From Nanobdellota archaeon (lineage in GTDB: Archaea; Nanobdellota; Nanobdellia; Pacearchaeales; GW2011-AR1): a stretch of DNA of 6,899 nucleotides. The notes beneath the pieces were generated by a model. That model did not search any database and was not told the DNA's origin. It worked only from the letters and a program-made list of their open reading frames with translations. The stretch's first letter is position 1. Each line of letters starts with the position of its first letter. The DNA lies in the NCBI GenBank assembly GCA_018901375.1, contig JAHIEP010000106.1, forward strand, positions 1-6,899, given 5' to 3'. The position numbers and the translations under genes are program-made. Shown in pieces: positions 3,661 to 6,899 of the stretch.

Positions 3661-4761
3661 ATGACAGCGACGGGAAGGGAGAAATTGAAGATTTTGCAAG
3701 TTGCACCTATCCATATTCCTGTTACGCCTGATATAAAATATGGTGGAATTGAACGAGTTGTTTTGGCCTTGAGTAAATCTTTTCATAGGAAGGGTCATGA
3801 TGTTATTACGGCTGCTCCTGCCGATTCTAATCCTTATGGAAAATTATTTCCTACTTTGGAACAAAGCGAGTGGTCTAAGCCTAGAATTCAAGGTAATGAT
3901 CCTAAAGCTTATGAAAAACATGTGTCTATGATTCTTGATTATATTTCTAATAATGATGTTGATGTGGTTCATGATCATACTGGTAATTTCGTTTTAACTC
4001 CATTGTTTGAAAAGGCTTTGAAGGGTTGTGATAAATTGAATCATATTCCTTTTATTGTGACTCCTCATGAGCTTAGGAGATTCGCGAAGGTGTCTCCCAT
4101 AAAACGGGATAATATTGTTTTTACTTCTTTGAGTGAATATCAAAAAAATGTTTTTTCGAAATATGTTGATGTTCAACAAGTTATAAATAATGGCGTAGAA
4201 ATTTCTGCTTATCCTTATGAGGGTAATAGTGGAGATTATGTTTTTTCTCTAGGAAGTATCGAGAGAGATAAGGGGCAGGATTTAGCAGTTAAGGTGGCTT
4301 TAATGGCTGGTGTTAAATTAAAAATTGGGGGCAATATTGCTGATAGAACTTTTTATGATTTGGAAATAGCGGGAAATCCTGACGTTGAATATGTTGGTGA
4401 GTTAAATGATGTGCAAAAAGTTCATTATTATTCTGGCGCTATGTTCTCGATTCTTCCGATTAGAATAGGAGATTGTTTTACTTTGACTAGAATAGAATCT
4501 CTTGCATGTGGGACGCCAGTTATAACTTTGGATACTGGTTCTGCCAGCGAGGCTGTGAAAAATGGTGAGACTGGTTATGTTATTCCTTATGATAAAAAAG
4601 ATGAGGATTGTGCCATAAGGTTGATGGCTGATGCTATAAAAAAAGTTGGTGAAATAAATAGACTTGGATGTAGACAGGCTGTTGAGAAAGATTTTACTTG
4701 GAATAAAATAGCTGATCAATATGTTGATCTTTATAGAGATTCTATAGGTAGGATAAAATGA
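3661..4761 (+). CDS. Glycosyltransferase, GT4 family (GT-B fold)
   Basis: A 366-residue GT-B enzyme that should move a sugar from a nucleotide-sugar to a lipid or glycan acceptor, probably at the inner face of the membrane. N-terminal domain: KILQVAPIHIP, then YGGIERVVLALSKSF (27-41), the glycine-rich acceptor/donor loop of GT4, and DVVHDHTG (101-108). C-terminal domain: VFSLGSIERDKGQDLAV (194-210), KIGG (221-224), and DCFTLTRIESLACGTPVI (271-288), the nucleotide-sugar site. In the usual E-x7-E motif the first Glu is Asp here (D271, E279). There is no transmembrane segment. The start at 3661 gives the normal N-terminus. Its stop overlaps the next glycosyltransferase by 4 nt, so the two are co-translated and likely act on the same surface glycan. 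Donor and acceptor cannot be told from sequence. Confidence 0.9.
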   Translation: MTATGREKLKILQVAPIHIPVTPDIKYGGIERVVLALSKSFHRKGHDVITAAPADSNPYGKLFPTLEQSEWSKPRIQGNDPKAYEKHVSMILDYISNNDVDVVHDHTGNFVLTPLFEKALKGCDKLNHIPFIVTPHELRRFAKVSPIKRDNIVFTSLSEYQKNVFSKYVDVQQVINNGVEISAYPYEGNSGDYVFSLGSIERDKGQDLAVKVALMAGVKLKIGGNIADRTFYDLEIAGNPDVEYVGELNDVQKVHYYSGAMFSILPIRIGDCFTLTRIESLACGTPVITLDTGSASEAVKNGETGYVIPYDKKDEDCAIRLMADAIKKVGEINRLGCRQAVEKDFTWNKIADQYVDLYRDSIGRIK

Positions 4762-5606
4762 AAAACAAATTTTTGTCTGCTACGATTATGATTCCTGCGT
4801 TTAATTCTGAGGGATTTATTGGAGATGCTTTGGAGAGCGCGAAAAATCAGTCATATAAGGGCGAGTATGAGATTTTAGTGGTTAATGATGGTAGTACTGA
4901 TGATACTCGGGGAATTGTGGAATGGCGCATGGGAAAAGATTCTAAAATAAGATTGATTAATCAAAGTAATGAAGGTTCGTCTTCTGCTAGAAATGTTTTG
5001 ATTGAAGAGTCCGGGGGGGATATTTTATTTGGATTAGATGCAGATGATTTGTTAGATGGGAATGCGTTAAAAAGAGTTATGCCTGTCTATGAAAAATGTT
5101 CTTCTGTAAATCATGTATATACGGATCAAAGAGAAATTGACGAAGAGGGTCGGCAAGTTGGTCTTCGTTTGAGAAGGGGGGTTCATCAATTTTTTGACGA
5201 TTTAACTTATCGATGTCATTTTCAGGGACATTTAAAATCTTTTAGAAAGAGTGTTATAGGAGATCGAAGATTTGATGAAGGTCTTAAATCTGCTGTCGAT
5301 TGGGACTTTTTTTTAAATATGCTTCCTTCTTTGAATGTTTTGCATTTGCCTGAAGTTTTGTATTCTTATAGGATGAATCAACAAGGCATTAGTTTTACAA
5401 AAAGAGAAGAAGTCAGAGATAATTCTGTTGGGTTAGTTGCTAAATATTTAAAGAGAGATAAAATATATGGAGGTAGAGATGTCGAGATTTCTAGGATTAA
5501 ACTTAGAGAGTCACTTACTTATTATGATCATTTAATGGATGGAAAGTCTACGATGAAATCTGAAGCTAAAGTTGCTCTTGAAAAATATCTTTTGAGGGGT
5601 GAGTAA
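4758..5606 (+). CDS. Glycosyltransferase, GT2 family (GT-A fold)
   Basis: A 282-residue inverting glycosyltransferase. It has SATIMIPAFNSEGFIGDALESAKNQ at the N-terminus, NDGSTDDT (43-50) for nucleotide binding, NEGSSSARN (71-79), the metal-binding LDADD (93-97, DxD), and AVDWDFFL (179-186), the position of the usual catalytic-base region. No membrane helix is seen, so it is probably cytosolic or peripheral. It overlaps the GT4 gene by 4 nt (ATGA) and forms a two-gene operon for a surface polysaccharide, glycolipid or protein glycan. The gene ends 44 nt before the next start, with its own downstream promoter. Codon choice in this pair (AGA arginine, few GCG or CGG) looks different from the nitroreductase next door, which may indicate a separate origin. 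Confidence 0.9.
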   Translation: MKNKFLSATIMIPAFNSEGFIGDALESAKNQSYKGEYEILVVNDGSTDDTRGIVEWRMGKDSKIRLINQSNEGSSSARNVLIEESGGDILFGLDADDLLDGNALKRVMPVYEKCSSVNHVYTDQREIDEEGRQVGLRLRRGVHQFFDDLTYRCHFQGHLKSFRKSVIGDRRFDEGLKSAVDWDFFLNMLPSLNVLHLPEVLYSYRMNQQGISFTKREEVRDNSVGLVAKYLKRDKIYGGRDVEISRIKLRESLTYYDHLMDGKSTMKSEAKVALEKYLLRGE

Positions 5607-5621
5607 TTTTAATTCCAATAA

Positions 5622-5629
5622 TTTATAAA
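5622..5629 (+). promoter_or_regulatory. TATA box for the nitroreductase operon
   Basis: TTTATAAA is centred about 25 nt before ATG 5651, with no Shine-Dalgarno between, giving a leaderless transcript starting at the ATG. The spacing supports 5651 over the second in-frame ATG at 5660. Confidence 0.6.
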
Positions 5630-5650
5630 CTTCTTAATCTATTCTTTTTC

Positions 5651-6232
5651 ATGAAATTGATGGAGGCGATTGAGAAGCGGAAGAGTGTTAGGAGGTTTTC
5701 TGATAAGGCTCCGGATTGGCGGAAGATTTTGCGGGCGATTGATGCGGCTCGGTATGCGCCATCGGCTGGTGGATATTTTGTGACGAAATTTATTTTGGTT
5801 TCTGATTCTAAGAAGATTGTGGAGTTGGCGGCGGCTAGTCAGCAAGATTTTGTTGGTAAGGCGAAGTATGTGGTTGTTGTCGTGACGGATGATTCGGCGT
5901 TGGTTCGGAGTTATGATGAGAGAGGGGTTCGGTATGCGACTCAGCAATCTGGGGCGGCGATTCAGAATTTTTTATTGGCTTTAACTGAGCAAAAGTTGGC
6001 TACGACTTGGGTCGGACATTTTGTCGATGAGCAGGTGAAGAGGGTTTTGGATATTTCTGAGGGGTTGTATGTTGAGGCGATTTTTCCGATTGGGATTGAG
6101 ACCGCCGTCGGTATTCGGTATTCGGTAGTCGGTAGTCGAAGGAAGACGAGGTTGGATAATATTTTGTTTTTTGATAAATGGGGAAATAAGCAGATGGTGC
6201 CGTCGGTGAAGTTGAGTAGAGAGGCTGTTTGA
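5651..6232 (+). CDS. Nitroreductase-family FMN oxidoreductase
   Basis: A 193-residue flavoprotein of the nitroreductase superfamily, which uses FMN and NAD(P)H to reduce nitro, quinone or similar compounds; the true substrate is unknown. It opens with MEAIEKRKSVRRFSDKAPDW; RKSVRRF at 10-16 is the phosphate-contacting FMN motif. DAARYAPSAGG (31-41) is the second FMN motif. SGAAIQNFLLALTEQKLATTWVG (100-122) is the conserved helix and strand in the second half. FPIGIE near 145-150 precedes the usual basic C-terminal segment. Between them a heptanucleotide repeat encodes GIRYSVVGSR (154-163), an apparent insertion before RKTRLDNILFFDKWG. The family usually forms homodimers. Its stop overlaps the start of the GxxExxY gene by one base, so they are likely one operon. 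Confidence 0.88.
   Translation: MKLMEAIEKRKSVRRFSDKAPDWRKILRAIDAARYAPSAGGYFVTKFILVSDSKKIVELAAASQQDFVGKAKYVVVVVTDDSALVRSYDERGVRYATQQSGAAIQNFLLALTEQKLATTWVGHFVDEQVKRVLDISEGLYVEAIFPIGIETAVGIRYSVVGSRRKTRLDNILFFDKWGNKQMVPSVKLSREAV
6110..6137 (+). repeat. Heptanucleotide tandem repeat GGTAKTC x4 inside nitroreductase
   Basis: GGTATTC, GGTATTC, GGTAGTC and GGTAGTC follow each other and encode GIRYSVVGS. The flanking GTC (6107-6109) looks like part of a fifth unit. Copy number, unit length and consensus match the repeat at 1144-1171 in the KH gene, so both come from the same repeat family. Confidence 0.8.
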
Positions 6233-6624
6233 TGGAATGTGAGGATATTACTGAGAAAATAATAAGGGCTTTTTTGACGGTGTATGATGAGATTGGTTAT
6301 GGGTTTAGGGAGAAGGTTTATGTTGGAGCTGTGAAGATTGAGTTGGATAAGGTGGGCTTGAAGAGTGTTAGGGAGTTGCCTATTAAGGTTAAGTATGATG
6401 GGAATGTTGTGGGAGAGTATATGGCTGATTTGTTGGTCGAAGAGAGGGTTCTAGTTGAGTTCAAGGCGAATAGTGAATTAACTGGTAAGGATGAGATGCA
6501 GTTGTTGAATTATTTGAAGGCTACTGATTTGAGGGTTGGGTTGGTTTTGAATTTTGGGGAGAAACCGGAGTTCAAAAGGAAAATGTGGTTTAAGGGAAGT
6601 GGGGTTTTGGGTGGGTTGAGTTAG
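6232..6624 (+). CDS. GxxExxY-family protein (PD-(D/E)XK nuclease-like)
   Basis: A 130-residue protein of the GxxExxY family (first described as hypothetical, widespread in bacteria and some archaea). The name motif is intact: GFREKVY at 24-30. It continues with VKYDGNVVGEYMADLLVEERVLVEFKA, where D66 and E76-x-K78 have the spacing of a PD-(D/E)XK nuclease core, then QLLNYLKATDLRVGLVLNFG (90-109), the typical C-terminal block. A nuclease-like fold is known for the family but its job in cells is not established. ATG 6232 is chosen; it overlaps the nitroreductase stop (TGATG). A TTG at 6229 would add one residue. The gene is followed directly by the tandem-repeat region. Confidence 0.88.
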   Translation: MECEDITEKIIRAFLTVYDEIGYGFREKVYVGAVKIELDKVGLKSVRELPIKVKYDGNVVGEYMADLLVEERVLVEFKANSELTGKDEMQLLNYLKATDLRVGLVLNFGEKPEFKRKMWFKGSGVLGGLS

Positions 6625-6636
6625 TTTGGTTTGATT

Positions 6637-6642
6637 TTTTAT
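6637..6642 (+). terminator. Possible T-rich terminator after the GxxExxY gene
   Basis: A T6 run follows the stop codon by 12 nt. Archaeal transcription often ends at T runs without a hairpin. The site is plausible but short, and further T runs lie in the repeats downstream. Confidence 0.3.
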
Positions 6643-6660
6643 TTGGAATTCTTGATGGGC

Positions 6661-6826
6661 TTGCTTGTTTTATTGATGAGCTTGGCTTAGTGAATTTTTT
6701 ATGAACGGACTTACATGGACTTTGACGGACTTACATGGACTTTTTGTTTGTTTTATTGATGAGCTTGGCTTAGTGAATTTTTTATGAACGGACTTACATG
6801 GACTTTGACGGACTTACATGGACTTT
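6661..6826 (+). repeat. Two tandem 83-bp repeats with 10-bp phased GGACTT hexamers
   Basis: 6661-6743 and 6744-6826 are the same 83-bp sequence with one visible mismatch (C6664 versus T6747). Each copy ends with four decamers that all start with GGACTT: at 6707, 6717, 6727 and 6737, and at 6790, 6800, 6810 and 6820. The hexamers therefore recur once per DNA turn. The decamers alternate GGACTTACAT and GGACTTTGAC, so a 20-bp unit is nested inside. A shorter degenerate copy of the TTGATGAGCTTGGCTT part lies just upstream at about 6653. No protein is seen here. The recent near-identical duplication could be a protein-binding array, iterons or simple slippage. Confidence 0.85.
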
Positions 6827-6899
6827 TTTGAGTTGGGGGAGAAGTATATTTTTTGTTTGAGTGTAGCTTGTTTATTGTGTAACTTGGAGTTTAGATAAA
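6827..6899. other. Unassigned window end
   Basis: No gene is recognised. AGTATATTTTTTG at about 6843-6855 is TATA-like and could be a promoter for a gene beyond the window. TTGGAG near 6884 could act as a ribosome site but no start is visible within the window. Confidence 0.25.

Noticed and set aside
6661..6826. CRISPR array
   Set aside because: Only two full units directly abut with no unique spacers between them, and no cas gene is present.

Overview
The window looks like chromosomal DNA from a low-GC archaeon, most likely a DPANN-type lineage (Pacearchaeota/Woesearchaeota-like). The signs are an archaeal-type two-KH RNA-processing protein, TATA boxes centred about 24-28 nt upstream of several start codons and of the tRNA (so leaderless mRNAs), few Shine-Dalgarno sequences, and a tRNA with no encoded CCA. 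All genes are on the + strand, which is rich in G and T and poor in C. The lineage assignment is inference; no marker such as rRNA is present.

Layout. 1-399: a small four-helix membrane protein, possibly open at the window edge. 544-1600: a tightly overlapping cluster of a ribbon-helix-helix type antitoxin, a MazF/PemK-like RNase toxin and a KH-domain rRNA-processing protein. 1585-1672: an array of four short hairpins joined by a conserved GGRTGGCT linker. 1767-2057: a tRNA-Asn(GUU) gene split between U35 and U36 by a 218-nt group I (IC3-like) intron, with its own TATA box. 2058-2410: non-coding, with a 104-nt imperfect hairpin, a G-rich stretch, a second long hairpin and a third hairpin that repeats the tRNA 3' end. 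2411-3481: a PlsX-like phosphate acyltransferase homologue. 3661-5606: two overlapping glycosyltransferases (GT4 then GT2). 5651-6624: a nitroreductase and a GxxExxY-family protein. 6661-6826: an 83-bp sequence in two tandem copies, each with four GGACTT hexamers spaced 10 bp apart.

The strongest discovery is the group I intron in the tRNA. P1, P2, P3, P4, P5, P7, P9 and P10 can all be drawn by hand, and P1 and P10 together fix both splice sites; P6 and P8 are weaker. Archaeal tRNA introns are normally bulge-helix-bulge introns removed by protein enzymes, so a self-splicing intron with a bacterial-type core is unusual. Other points of note are a PlsX homologue in a probable archaeon, heptanucleotide repeats read in frame inside two unrelated genes, a toxin-antitoxin pair translationally coupled to an RNA-processing gene, and several repeat or hairpin arrays without a known role. 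The genes do not form one pathway. The visible functional groups are RNA processing and toxin-antitoxin, a lipid-type enzyme, surface or lipid glycan synthesis, and a flavoenzyme with a nuclease-like partner.
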